This document shows positions 1-6,543 of a DNA stretch of 14,829 nucleotides, piece by piece. The notes beneath the pieces were generated by a model. It ran no database searches. It was not told the origin of the DNA and saw only the letters and a list, made by a program, of their open reading frames with translations. The DNA is from Betaproteobacteria bacterium. Lineage in GTDB: Bacteria > Pseudomonadota > Gammaproteobacteria > Burkholderiales > SG8-39. The first letter of the stretch is position 1, and every line of letters starts with the position of its first letter. A program made the position numbers and the translations under genes. Location: contig JAFAGU010000281.1 in NCBI GenBank assembly GCA_019237595.1, forward strand, positions 1 to 14,829, given 5' to 3'.

Positions 1-366
1 GAGGGGGCTCGTCGATGCGAGCAGGAGATATGGAAGCCCCACGCACGCGCCCAGCAACAGCACGATGCGCGAGACCGGCTCGGCGTCGCCGCTCGGCTTC
101 CACGAGGGATCCGGGGCAATGGGCAGCGTTGCGACGGCAAGCGCAAGCAGCGCGACATGCACGCCCGCCTGGAGGCGCTTGTTGCGCACGCGGCCCAGAA
201 AATGCGCGTACGCATACCCTGCGAGCAGGAGCGCCTGGAAGAAGAGCATGCACGTGGTCCAGACGGCAGCGCTGCCGCCGAACCAGGGCAGGATCAGGCG
301 CGCCACGAGCGGCTGGACGAGGAACAGCAGGAACGACGACAGCGCGACGGTCGCAGCGTAAAGCAC
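1..366 (-). CDS. Membrane domain of a spermidine-synthase-like fused protein, partial (C-terminus outside window)
   Basis: The reading frame stays open from a GTG at 366-364 down to base 1, giving 122 residues. Seen: four hydrophobic stretches, at about residues 2-26, 33-57, 67-84 and 101-118, with the motif ILPWFGGSAAVWTTC at 25-39. That motif and the FLLFLVQPL stretch before it are typical of membrane proteins that carry several transmembrane helices followed by a spermidine-synthase-like methyltransferase-fold domain, sometimes annotated as fused MFS/spermidine synthase. The catalytic half, if present, lies beyond the window, so enzyme activity cannot be judged. The GTG start follows the upstream hydrolase stop by 8 bp. 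No ATG is available in frame and no clear Shine-Dalgarno is visible, so translation probably depends on the upstream gene (inference). It is likely the third gene of the purB transcription unit. I am confident of the family from the N-terminal motif, less so of the exact start. Confidence 0.75.
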   Translation of the reverse strand, partial: MLYAATVALSSFLLFLVQPLVARLILPWFGGSAAVWTTCMLFFQALLLAGYAYAHFLGRVRNKRLQAGVHVALLALAVATLPIAPDPSWKPSGDAEPVSRIVLLLGACVGLPYLLLASTSPL

Positions 367-374
367 GGGCGAGG

Positions 375-1160
375 CTACTGGATGTCTTTCTGGAACGGCT
401 TCTTCAGCATCCAGCCGGCGATGGCGTCCACGGTGGGCGCCTCCTTGCCGTAGTAGCCGTGGGCGGAGAACGGCTCGCAGGGATCGGATTTCGGCGGGAA
501 ACCGCCGTTCACCGTTACGAGCGCGAAGGGCCGCGCCAGGCGCTCGGCGCCGCTAAAGGGCGTGGCCTGGCAGATGTCGCCGTGGTGGTGGACGAAGAGC
601 ACCGGCACCTTCACCTCGGCCGGATCGAGCGAGCCGATGTTTTCCCAGTTGCGCCCGGGCGCGACCATGCTCGAGGAAAAGACGATGCCCGCGAGCTCCT
701 CGGGCGAGACATTGCGCGCGAGATGCGCCGCCGTGAGCGTGCTGCGGCTCGTCGTGGCGACGAACACCGGCAGGCCGGGCAGGCGCTTGCGCACTTCGGC
801 GAGCACCGCCCGGAAATCGGCGAGCTGGGCATCGCTCCTGCGATAAGGATCGGTCACGCCCTGGATCGAATCCGAGGGCACGTCCACGAGCACCGGCTGG
901 ATGCCATTGCGGATGAATTCGCGGCGAGCGCGAATGAGGAAGTTGCCCTCGTTGAACCTCGGCTGGCCCTCCTCGAGCCGCAGCCGGATCGACCCGTAGC
1001 CCCCGCTATAGAGGAGCGCGATCGCCTCCGGCTTCACGTCGCCCATGTTCGCGATGAAGAACGATTCCGTGACGCCCGGACGCGTCGGGATGGTGACCAC
1101 TTCCTGGGCCGAGGCGGCGAGCGAGGCCGCGAGCCCCGCGATCAGAGCGGCTACCCTCAT
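375..1160 (-). CDS. Secreted alpha/beta-hydrolase-like protein with altered nucleophile elbow
   Basis: 261 residues. The first 18 residues form a clear signal peptide (short basic start, Ala/Leu core, ASA before Q19), so the mature protein should be periplasmic or secreted. The remainder reads as an alpha/beta hydrolase: LLYSGGYGS (49-57) fits an oxyanion strand, S138 in TTSRST fits the nucleophile position after a beta strand, D195 in VHHHGD fits the acid, and H234 in FSAHGYYG the catalytic histidine. The usual GxSxG elbow is T-x-S-x-S here, so both glycines are missing. C197 and C228 could form a disulfide. The substrate is unknown. The ATG overlaps the purB stop codon (ATGA, 1157-1160), indicating translational coupling to purB, although a secreted hydrolase has no evident role in purine synthesis. 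The fold assignment is inference from motif order; the signal peptide is seen directly. Confidence 0.7.
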   Translation of the reverse strand: MRVAALIAGLAASLAASAQEVVTIPTRPGVTESFFIANMGDVKPEAIALLYSGGYGSIRLRLEEGQPRFNEGNFLIRARREFIRNGIQPVLVDVPSDSIQGVTDPYRRSDAQLADFRAVLAEVRKRLPGLPVFVATTSRSTLTAAHLARNVSPEELAGIVFSSSMVAPGRNWENIGSLDPAEVKVPVLFVHHHGDICQATPFSGAERLARPFALVTVNGGFPPKSDPCEPFSAHGYYGKEAPTVDAIAGWMLKKPFQKDIQ

Positions 1161-2521
1161 GCGCGTTTGGCGAGCACGGAGGCGAGTCCGGTGTACGAGG
1201 CCGGCGTAAGCGCGAGCAGGCGCTTTTTCGCCTCCGCGGGAATCGCGAGCCCCTTCACGAACGCGGCGACCTGGCGCCGGTCGAGCCGCTTGCCGCGCGA
1301 GAGCGCCTTCAGCTTCTCGTAGGCCTGCGGCACGCCGTAGCGCCGCATGACCTGCTGGATCGCCTCCGTGAGCACTTCCCAGTTCGCATCCAGGTCCGCC
1401 GCGAGGCGCGAAGGATCCGCTTCGAGCTTGCCGAGTCCGCGCAGGCAAGACGCGTAGGCGAGGAGCGTATGGCCGAGCGCCGGACCGAGGTTGCGGAGCG
1501 CGGTCGAATCCGAGAGATCGCGCTGCCAGCGCGAGACGGGAAGCTTGTCCGCCAGGTGGCGCAGGAGCGCGTTGGCGACGCCGATGTTGCCTTCCGAGTT
1601 CTCGAAGTCGATCGGGTTCACCTTGTGCGGCATGGTAGAAGACCCGACCTCGCCCGCCTTCAGCTTCTGCCGGAAGTAACCGAGCGCGATGTAGCCCCAG
1701 AGGTCGCGGTCGAGGTCGAGGACGATGGTGTTCGCCCCGGCGTAGGCATCGAGGAGCTCCGCGACCCAGTCGTGCGGCTCGATCTGCGTCGTGTGCGCGT
1801 TGAACCGCAGGCCCAGGCCCTCGACCACGCCGCGGCAAAAGCGCTCCCAGTCGAGCCGCGGGTAGGCGACCGTGTGCGCGTTGTAGTTCCCCACTGCGCC
1901 GTTCAGCTTGCCAAGGGCCTCGACGCCCGCGATGCGCGCCTTGGCACGCGCGAGGCGCTGCGCGAAGTTGGCCATTTCCTTGCCGAGCGTCGTCGGCGAG
2001 GCGGGCTGGCCGTGCGTGCGGGAAAGCATCGGGAGCGCCGCGTGCTTGCGCGCGAGGTTCCTCAACGATTGGATCAGGTCCTCCAGCCGCGGCAACAGGA
2101 CCTTCTCGCGCGATTCCGCCAGCATGAGGGCGTAAGCGAGGTTGTTGATGTCCTCGGAGGTGCAGGCGAAGTGCACGAACTCGAGCGAGCGCTGCACCTC
2201 GGCGTTCTTGGCGAGGCGCGCCTTGATCCAGTACTCGATCGCCTTGACGTCGTGGTTGGTCTTCGCCTCGATGCCCTTGATCTTTTCCGCGTCCTTCTCG
2301 GAAAAACCCTTCACGAGCTTCTCCAGCTCGGCCTGCGTCCTGGCCGAGAAGGGCCGCAATTCGGAAATGTCCTTGTGAGAAGCCAAACCTCGGAGCCAGG
2401 CCAGCTCCACGCGCACGCGATTGCGGATGAGTGCCTGCTCGCTGAAGTGCTCGCGCAGGGGATCGGCGGTCCTGGCGTACCGGCCGTCGAGAGGAGACAG
2501 CGCGGCGAGCGGCGAGGGCAT
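1157..2521 (-). CDS. purB: Adenylosuccinate lyase
   Basis: 454 residues, close to the 456 of E. coli PurB. It catalyses two beta-eliminations of fumarate in purine synthesis: SAICAR to AICAR, and adenylosuccinate to AMP. Seen: the N-terminal LSPLDGRYA (8-16) typical of the E. coli-like subgroup; SRTHGQPAS with H170 as the presumed general acid; and the fumarase/aspartase-superfamily signature GSSTMPHKVNP starting at G293, with S295 as the catalytic serine on the flexible loop. The length is complete and no key residue is missing. The chosen ATG has GAGG 4 nt upstream, formed by the inverted repeat in the spacer. The gene is divergent from the glycosylase gene and is followed by a hydrolase gene overlapping by ATGA. 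In E. coli purB lies near hflD, mnmA and nudJ. Here mnmA and nudJ are also close but hflD is absent and two plus-strand genes intervene. Confidence 0.97.
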   Translation of the reverse strand: MPSPLAALSPLDGRYARTADPLREHFSEQALIRNRVRVELAWLRGLASHKDISELRPFSARTQAELEKLVKGFSEKDAEKIKGIEAKTNHDVKAIEYWIKARLAKNAEVQRSLEFVHFACTSEDINNLAYALMLAESREKVLLPRLEDLIQSLRNLARKHAALPMLSRTHGQPASPTTLGKEMANFAQRLARAKARIAGVEALGKLNGAVGNYNAHTVAYPRLDWERFCRGVVEGLGLRFNAHTTQIEPHDWVAELLDAYAGANTIVLDLDRDLWGYIALGYFRQKLKAGEVGSSTMPHKVNPIDFENSEGNIGVANALLRHLADKLPVSRWQRDLSDSTALRNLGPALGHTLLAYASCLRGLGKLEADPSRLAADLDANWEVLTEAIQQVMRRYGVPQAYEKLKALSRGKRLDRRQVAAFVKGLAIPAEAKKRLLALTPASYTGLASVLAKRA

Positions 2522-2524
2522 GGG

Positions 2525-2539
2525 CCTCTATTATAGAGG
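2525..2539. promoter_or_regulatory. Inverted repeat with TATAAT filling the purB/glycosylase divergent spacer
   Basis: CCTCTA-TTA-TAGAGG is a perfect 6-bp inverted repeat with a 3-nt loop, sitting in the 19-bp gap between two divergent start codons (2521 minus, 2541 plus). On the minus strand it reads TATAAT at 2535-2530, an exact -10 consensus, which would place transcription start at or within a few bases of the purB ATG. On the plus strand TATTAT (2529-2534) lies 6 nt before the glycosylase ATG. The arm also provides GAGG before purB. No convincing -35 is seen on either side. It could be overlapping promoters, an operator, or chance. Confidence 0.4.
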
Positions 2540-2540
2540 G

Positions 2541-3143
2541 ATGGCGAACCTGCCGGACCTGCAGCTGCGGCGCGTGTCCAGAGAGGCGCGAGCGTGCCGC
2601 CTCTGCGAAAAAGCGCTCCCCGTGGATCCTCGTCCCGTGTTCCGAGGCGAGGCGGGCGCACGCGTTCTCATCGTCGGCCAGGCGCCGGGAAGGCGCGTCC
2701 ACGAAACGGGCCTGCCTTGGAACGATCCCTCCGGCGATGTGCTGCGCGAATGGCTCGCGCTCGATCGCGATGCGTTCTACGACGCCTCGCGAATCGCGAT
2801 CGTGCCCGTCGGCCTGTGCTATCCCGGAACAGTGGACGGCGCCGACCTGCCGCCGCGGCCCGAGTGCGCTCCGCGCTGGCAGCCGCGCTTTCGCGCGGCG
2901 CTCCCGCAGGTGCGCCTCACGCTTCTCGTCGGCTCGTACTCCCAGAAGTACCATCTCGGCAAGCGCCGCAAGGCGACGCTCACCGAGACGGTGCGCGCCT
3001 TCCGGGAATACCTGCCCGAGTTCCTTGTGCTGCCGCATCCCAGCTGGCGAAACAAGGCCTGGATGAAGCGGAACCCGTGGTTCGCGAAACTTGTCATCCC
3101 GGAGCTGCGCTCGCGCGTTAAGGCGGTTTTGCGAACGGTATAA
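2541..3143 (+). CDS. Uracil-DNA glycosylase superfamily protein with predicted Fe-S cluster
   Basis: 200 residues. Seen: four cysteines C19, C22, C93 and C109. The CxxC pair and the 15-residue gap between the last two match the [4Fe-4S] ligand spacing of family 4 uracil-DNA glycosylases. VLIVGQAPG (42-50) fits motif 1, in which family 4 enzymes carry GEAPG, so the usual glutamate is glutamine here. LPHPSW (164-169) with H166 fits motif 2. LPWNDPSGD (58-66) resembles the stretch that stacks on the base. These place it in the COG1573-like superfamily. Removal of uracil or another damaged base from DNA is the likely role, but the altered motif 1 means substrate and activity are uncertain. An upstream in-frame ATG at 2520 is possible; I prefer 2541 because the conserved part starts soon after and neither site has a well-spaced ribosome site. 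The gene is followed after 12 bp by the glutathione transferase gene. Confidence 0.8.
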   Translation: MANLPDLQLRRVSREARACRLCEKALPVDPRPVFRGEAGARVLIVGQAPGRRVHETGLPWNDPSGDVLREWLALDRDAFYDASRIAIVPVGLCYPGTVDGADLPPRPECAPRWQPRFRAALPQVRLTLLVGSYSQKYHLGKRRKATLTETVRAFREYLPEFLVLPHPSWRNKAWMKRNPWFAKLVIPELRSRVKAVLRTV

Positions 3144-3144
3144 T
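3139..3144 (+). promoter_or_regulatory. Exact -10 box (TATAAT) for the glutathione transferase gene
   Basis: TATAAT overlaps the TAA stop of the glycosylase gene and lies 11 nt before the ATG at 3156. Transcription would start about 3151, leaving a leader of only around five bases. No recognisable -35 is seen 15-19 bp upstream and no Shine-Dalgarno lies between the box and the ATG. Promoter function is inferred from the consensus match and position. Confidence 0.5.
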
Positions 3145-3155
3145 CCGCGCCCTCC

Positions 3156-3773
3156 ATGAAGCTACTCGCCGGACTGCTCAGCCCCTATTCGCGCAAAGTG
3201 CGCATCGTGCTCGCCGAGAAGAAGATCGAGTGCGAGATGGAGCAGGTCGACGTGCAGCCGGCCGAGAACCCGGTCAACGCGCACAACCCGCTCGGCAAGA
3301 TCCCGACGCTGATCCTCGACGACGGGACGGCGCTCTACGACTCGCGCGTGATCGTGGAGTTCCTCGACAGCGTCTCGCCCATCAGCCGCCTCATCCCGGA
3401 TGCCACGCGCGACCGCGTCGCCGTGCGGCGCTGGGAGGCGCTCGCCGACGGCGTGCTGGACGCAGGCCTGCTCGTGCGCTACGAGTCCATCCGGGACAAG
3501 AAGGAGCAAAGCCCGGCCTGGGTGGGCAAGCAGCTTGCCCGCATGCACCGCGGCATGGCGCAGCTCGCCGCCGAGCTCTCCGAGAAGACCTGGTGCCACG
3601 GCGACCGCTACTCGCTCGCCGACATCGCGGTGGGCTGCTGCCTGGGCTGGCTGAACGTACGCAAGCCCGGGGGCGTCGACTGGGTCGCGCAGTACCCCGT
3701 GGTGGCCAGGCACTACGAGAAGCTCATGGAACGGCCGGCTTTCGCCGATACCGTTCCGCCGACGCCTAAGTAA
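3156..3773 (+). CDS. Glutathione S-transferase family protein (YibF-like)
   Basis: 205 residues, a normal length for the family. Residues 1-75 form a thioredoxin-like domain: SPYSRKVR (9-16) is the active-site segment, with S9 or S12 as the probable thiol-activating residue; P50 in GKIPTL is the cis-proline that contacts the glutathione backbone; and D62-S63 binds the glutamyl end. Residues from about 85 form the helical C-terminal domain, with EALADGVLDAGLLVR (94-108) and SLADIAVGCCLGWLNVRK (153-170) strongly resembling E. coli YibF. It is cytosolic; the physiological substrate is unknown for this subgroup. The gene has its own TATAAT just upstream. Its stop codon lies inside the end of mnmA on the other strand (8-bp tail overlap), so no separate terminator fits between them. 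GST genes near purB and mnmA are, to my recollection, common in betaproteobacteria. Confidence 0.92.
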   Translation: MKLLAGLLSPYSRKVRIVLAEKKIECEMEQVDVQPAENPVNAHNPLGKIPTLILDDGTALYDSRVIVEFLDSVSPISRLIPDATRDRVAVRRWEALADGVLDAGLLVRYESIRDKKEQSPAWVGKQLARMHRGMAQLAAELSEKTWCHGDRYSLADIAVGCCLGWLNVRKPGGVDWVAQYPVVARHYEKLMERPAFADTVPPTPK

Positions 3774-4833
3774 TCACTCCTCCGCCCAGGCACAGTTCCT
3801 GGTCGTAGAGCACGACCGATTGCCCGGGCGTCACGGCCCACTGCGGCTCGGTGAACTCGACCGATAAGCCGCCATCTCGCGTATCCTCGAGCGTGCACGC
3901 CGAGTCGAGCTGCCTATAGCGCGTCTTTGCGCTGTGCGCGGACGGCACGGCCGGCCGCTCGCCGGAGACCCACGAAGCCTCCTCGGCCCTGAGCGAGCGC
4001 TTCATCAGCATCGGGTGGTCGTGGCCCTGCACGACGACGAGCTCGTTCGTCGCGAGGCGCTTCTCCGCCACGTACCAGGCGTCCGCCCAACCCTCCCGGG
4101 TCCCGCCGACGCCGATGCCCTTGCGCTGGCCGATCGTGTAGAAGGAGAGGCCGATGTGCTCGCCGAGCTGCCTTCCCCGCTCGTCGAGGATCGGCCCGGG
4201 GGTGCGCGGCAGGTATTTGTTGAGGAACTCGCGGAACGGGCGCTCGCCGATGAAGCAGATCCCGGTCGAGTCCTTCTTGGCATGGTTCGGCAGCCCTGCT
4301 TCGCGCGCGATGCGTCGCACCTCCGATTTCTCGAGGTGGCCCACCGGGAAGAGCACGCGAGCGAGCTGCGCCTGGTTCAGCCGGTGGAGGAAATAGCTTT
4401 GATCTTTCGAACGGTCCAGGCCCTTGAGAAGCCCGTAAGAGCTCTTGTCTTGTGAAACCCGGGCATAGTGCCCGGTGGCGATCTTGTCCGCGCCCAGCCG
4501 CATGGCGTGGTCGAGGAAGGCCTTGAACTTGATCTCGGCGTTGCAGAGGACGTCGGGGTTGGGCGTGCGGCCGGCGGCGTATTCGCGCAGGAAGTCGGCG
4601 AAGACGCGGTCCTTGTACTCGGCGGCGAAATTCACCGCCTCGAGCTCGATGCCGATCACGTCGGCGGCGGCCGCCGCGTCGACGAGGTCCTCGCGCGTGG
4701 AGCAGTACTCGTCGTCGTCATCGTCCTCCCAGTTCTTCATGAAGAGGCCCGTGACGTCGTGCCCCGCTCGCTTGAGGAGAAGCGCCGCCACCGACGAATC
4801 GACGCCGCCCGAGAGGCCGACGACGACCTTCAT
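3766..4833 (-). CDS. mnmA: tRNA-uridine 2-sulfurtransferase MnmA
   Basis: 355 residues (E. coli 368). It thiolates U34 of Lys, Glu and Gln tRNAs using ATP and sulfur relayed from the cysteine desulfurase system. Seen: the PP-loop GLSGGVDSS (6-14) that binds ATP; C97 in NPDVLCN and C193 in GICFIGERPF, the catalytic nucleophile and persulfide cysteines; KDQSYFL (143-149), which contacts tRNA; and the C-terminal beta-barrel region with FYTIGQRKG. All key residues are present. An acidic run EDDDDDE at 36-42 is slightly longer than I would expect but lies in the variable insertion after KNW. The ATG overlaps the nudJ stop (ATGA, 4830-4833), so it is probably translationally coupled and transcribed from the promoter before the aminotransferase. 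The C-terminal end overlaps the convergent GST gene by 8 bp. Confidence 0.97.
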   Translation of the reverse strand: MKVVVGLSGGVDSSVAALLLKRAGHDVTGLFMKNWEDDDDDEYCSTREDLVDAAAAADVIGIELEAVNFAAEYKDRVFADFLREYAAGRTPNPDVLCNAEIKFKAFLDHAMRLGADKIATGHYARVSQDKSSYGLLKGLDRSKDQSYFLHRLNQAQLARVLFPVGHLEKSEVRRIAREAGLPNHAKKDSTGICFIGERPFREFLNKYLPRTPGPILDERGRQLGEHIGLSFYTIGQRKGIGVGGTREGWADAWYVAEKRLATNELVVVQGHDHPMLMKRSLRAEEASWVSGERPAVPSAHSAKTRYRQLDSACTLEDTRDGGLSVEFTEPQWAVTPGQSVVLYDQELCLGGGVIT

Positions 4834-5279
4834 GCGTACTCGCGGGAGAAGATATCCAGCGGGTAGCGCCGACCGGCGAGGTAGTCGTCGACGCACTTCT
4901 GCACGAGCGGCGAGCGGTGCTCGCTTTGCCTCGCTTTCAGCTCTTCGAGGCTCAGCCAGTGGATGCGCACGATCTCCTTGTCGAGCTGGCGCCCTTCGTG
5001 CCAGGAAATCGCCTTGCCGAAGAAGCAGAAGCGAAGGTAGGTGAGGTCCTTCGGCTCGTAGAACCACCGGTACACCCCGACCAGGCCTTCCGCGCGGAAT
5101 TCGTGCGCGGTTTCCTCCATCACCTCGCGCGCGCACGCGTGCTCGAGCGACTCGCCGGGGTCGAGGTGCCCGGCGGGCTGGTTCAGGACGCGCTTGCCGT
5201 CGAAGACTTCCTCGACGAAGAGGAATTTTCCGTCACGCTCGGCGATGGCGGCGACCGTGACGCTGGGCCGCCAGGTCAT
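4830..5279 (-). CDS. nudJ: Nudix hydrolase, NudJ-like phosphatase
   Basis: 149 residues; E. coli NudJ has 153 and also sits directly upstream of mnmA, which supports the name. NudJ removes phosphate from thiamine pyrophosphate precursors and nucleoside di- and triphosphates (family knowledge). The Nudix box begins at G37 with GHLDPGE, followed by seven residues, then REVMEET (51-57): the metal-binding glutamates E52, E55 and E56 are in place. The glycine usually following is alanine (A58), a change I believe occurs in other betaproteobacterial NudJ proteins. VTVAAIAERDGKFLFVEE (7-24) is the typical first strand pair. The start ATG overlaps the aminotransferase stop (ATGA, 5276-5279), with only a weak AAGAAAG upstream, so coupling is likely. 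Confidence 0.92.
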   Translation of the reverse strand: MTWRPSVTVAAIAERDGKFLFVEEVFDGKRVLNQPAGHLDPGESLEHACAREVMEETAHEFRAEGLVGVYRWFYEPKDLTYLRFCFFGKAISWHEGRQLDKEIVRIHWLSLEELKARQSEHRSPLVQKCVDDYLAGRRYPLDIFSREYA

Positions 5280-6490
5280 GCCGCTTTCTTGGTATTGCGC
5301 CGAATGAAGTCCGCGAGGCGCGAGACGCCGGCCTCGATCGCCTCGTTGGAAGCCGCGTAGGAAAAGCGCACGTGCTGGCCCTCGCCGGGGACGCGCGAGC
5401 CGAAGTGGATGTCCGCGAGCACGGCGACGCCCGCTTCGTTGAGCAGGCGCTTCCGGAACTCCTCCGAGTCCGCGGCTCCGATCATGCGGCAGGCCTCGGT
5501 GACGTTGGGCCAGGCGTAGAACGCGCCGCCTGGAGTCCGGCATTTAACGCCGGGAACGTCGTTCAGGAGCCCCACGATCAGGTTCCTTCTTTGCAGGAAC
5601 GAATCCTTCATCCTCTGGGCAGCCTCCTGCGGGCCGTTGATCGCCTCCACCGCCGCCCACTGGCTGATCTGCGAGGCGCACGAATCGGTGTTGGTGATCC
5701 AGCGGGTGAGCACCGGCGCGAGCACGGGGTTGGACGCGAAGCCGATCCGCCAGCCGGTCATCGCCCAGGTCTTGGAGGCACCGTCGGAGATGATCGTCCG
5801 CTCGTACAGCCCGGGCGCTTGCGCGATGGAAAAGAATTCTTCCGAAAAGACGAGCCTCGAGTAGATCTCGTCCGCGTACACCCAGACTTGCGGGTGCTTT
5901 TCGAGAATCCTGGCGATCTGCTGGAGCTCCGACCTGGAAAGCGATCCCCCGGTCGGGTTGTGGGGATAGTTGAGGATCAACAGCTTGGTGTTCTTGTTGA
6001 TCTTCTTCTCGAGATCGGAAAGGTCGAAGGCAAAATCCCGGGCCTCGTGCAGATGGATGGGCACGGGCTTGGCGCCGTTCGCCACGATCTGCGATTCGTA
6101 GATCGGGAACCCGGGGTTGGGATAGATCACCTCGTCGCCGGCGCCGTAGTCCGTGGTCGAGAGGATCGCGTAGGCGATGAAGGGCTTGGCGCCGGCGCCC
6201 ACGACGACGTCCTGCGGACGAATGGGCAGGCCGCCGCGCATCGCGCCCAGGTAGCGGGCGGCGGCTTCCCGCAACTCGTCGATACCCGCGGAGGGCGTAT
6301 AGCCGTGCTTGCCGCCCCGGATGGCGCGGATCGCGGCCTCCTGCACGTGCTCGGGCGCCGGGAAGTCGGGCTGGCCGATGCAGAAGCTGATGATGTCCTT
6401 CCCCTGGCGCGCGAGCGCATTCACCTCCGCGAGGACGACGAAGGCGTTCTCGGTGCCCAGCGCGGCGGCGCGGCGGCTGATTTCGGCCAT
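5276..6490 (-). CDS. Class I/II pyridoxal-phosphate aminotransferase
   Basis: 404 residues from the chosen ATG. Fold type I PLP enzyme: FCIGQPDFPAP near residue 36 is the N-terminal substrate-arm segment, NYPHNPTGG holds the conserved Asn that contacts the cofactor ring, YADEIYSRL holds the Asp/Tyr pair, SDGASKTWAMTGWRIGF contains the Schiff-base lysine K240, and the Arg near the C-terminus in VRFSYAAS binds the substrate carboxylate. The sequence resembles bacterial aspartate or broad-specificity aminotransferases of the I-gamma/AatA kind, but the substrate cannot be fixed from sequence. An ATG at 6517 would add nine residues. I chose 6490 because AAGGAAG lies 7 nt before it and conserved sequence begins there. 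It is the first gene of the operon with nudJ and mnmA. Confidence 0.9.
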   Translation of the reverse strand: MAEISRRAAALGTENAFVVLAEVNALARQGKDIISFCIGQPDFPAPEHVQEAAIRAIRGGKHGYTPSAGIDELREAAARYLGAMRGGLPIRPQDVVVGAGAKPFIAYAILSTTDYGAGDEVIYPNPGFPIYESQIVANGAKPVPIHLHEARDFAFDLSDLEKKINKNTKLLILNYPHNPTGGSLSRSELQQIARILEKHPQVWVYADEIYSRLVFSEEFFSIAQAPGLYERTIISDGASKTWAMTGWRIGFASNPVLAPVLTRWITNTDSCASQISQWAAVEAINGPQEAAQRMKDSFLQRRNLIVGLLNDVPGVKCRTPGGAFYAWPNVTEACRMIGAADSEEFRKRLLNEAGVAVLADIHFGSRVPGEGQHVRFSYAASNEAIEAGVSRLADFIRRNTKKAA

Positions 6491-6497
6491 GGACGGA

Positions 6498-6504
6498 CTT
6501 CCTT
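6498..6504 (-). promoter_or_regulatory. Ribosome binding site deciding the aminotransferase start
   Basis: AAGGAAG on the minus strand lies 7 nt before the ATG at 6490, a good Shine-Dalgarno. It would be inside the coding sequence if the upstream ATG at 6517 were used, so it argues for the shorter protein. Confidence 0.6.
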
Positions 6505-6533
6505 GAAAAGCGGGCATTTTATCGGGTTAAGAT
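6503..6533 (+). promoter_or_regulatory. Candidate corA promoter in the divergent spacer
   Basis: TTGAAA at 6503-6508 is a 5/6 match to the -35 consensus, and TAAGAT at 6528-6533 a 4/6 match to the -10, separated by 19 bp. The -10 lies 10 nt before the corA ATG at 6544, which predicts a leader of only a few bases. The proposed -35 overlaps the ribosome site of the divergent aminotransferase gene. Confidence 0.4.
6516..6521 (-). promoter_or_regulatory. Candidate -10 box for the aminotransferase-nudJ-mnmA operon
   Basis: TAAAAT on the minus strand (5/6 to consensus) lies 25 nt before the ATG at 6490. It would give a leader of about 19 nt carrying the AAGGAAG ribosome site. The -35 region, which falls over the corA start, is weak. 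Confidence 0.4.
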
Positions 6534-6543
6534 CGGCCCGCCC

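Noticed and set aside
2691..2712. RRVH in the glycosylase-like protein, reminiscent of the KRRIH loop of UdgX that crosslinks to DNA.
   Set aside because: It lies directly after motif 1 rather than in the later loop where UdgX carries it, so it is probably not the equivalent element.
375..3038. One 887-codon minus-strand frame that joins the secreted hydrolase to sequence over purB.
   Set aside because: Only the part after the ATG at 1160 is the hydrolase, starting with a signal peptide; the upstream part is an out-of-frame reading of purB.
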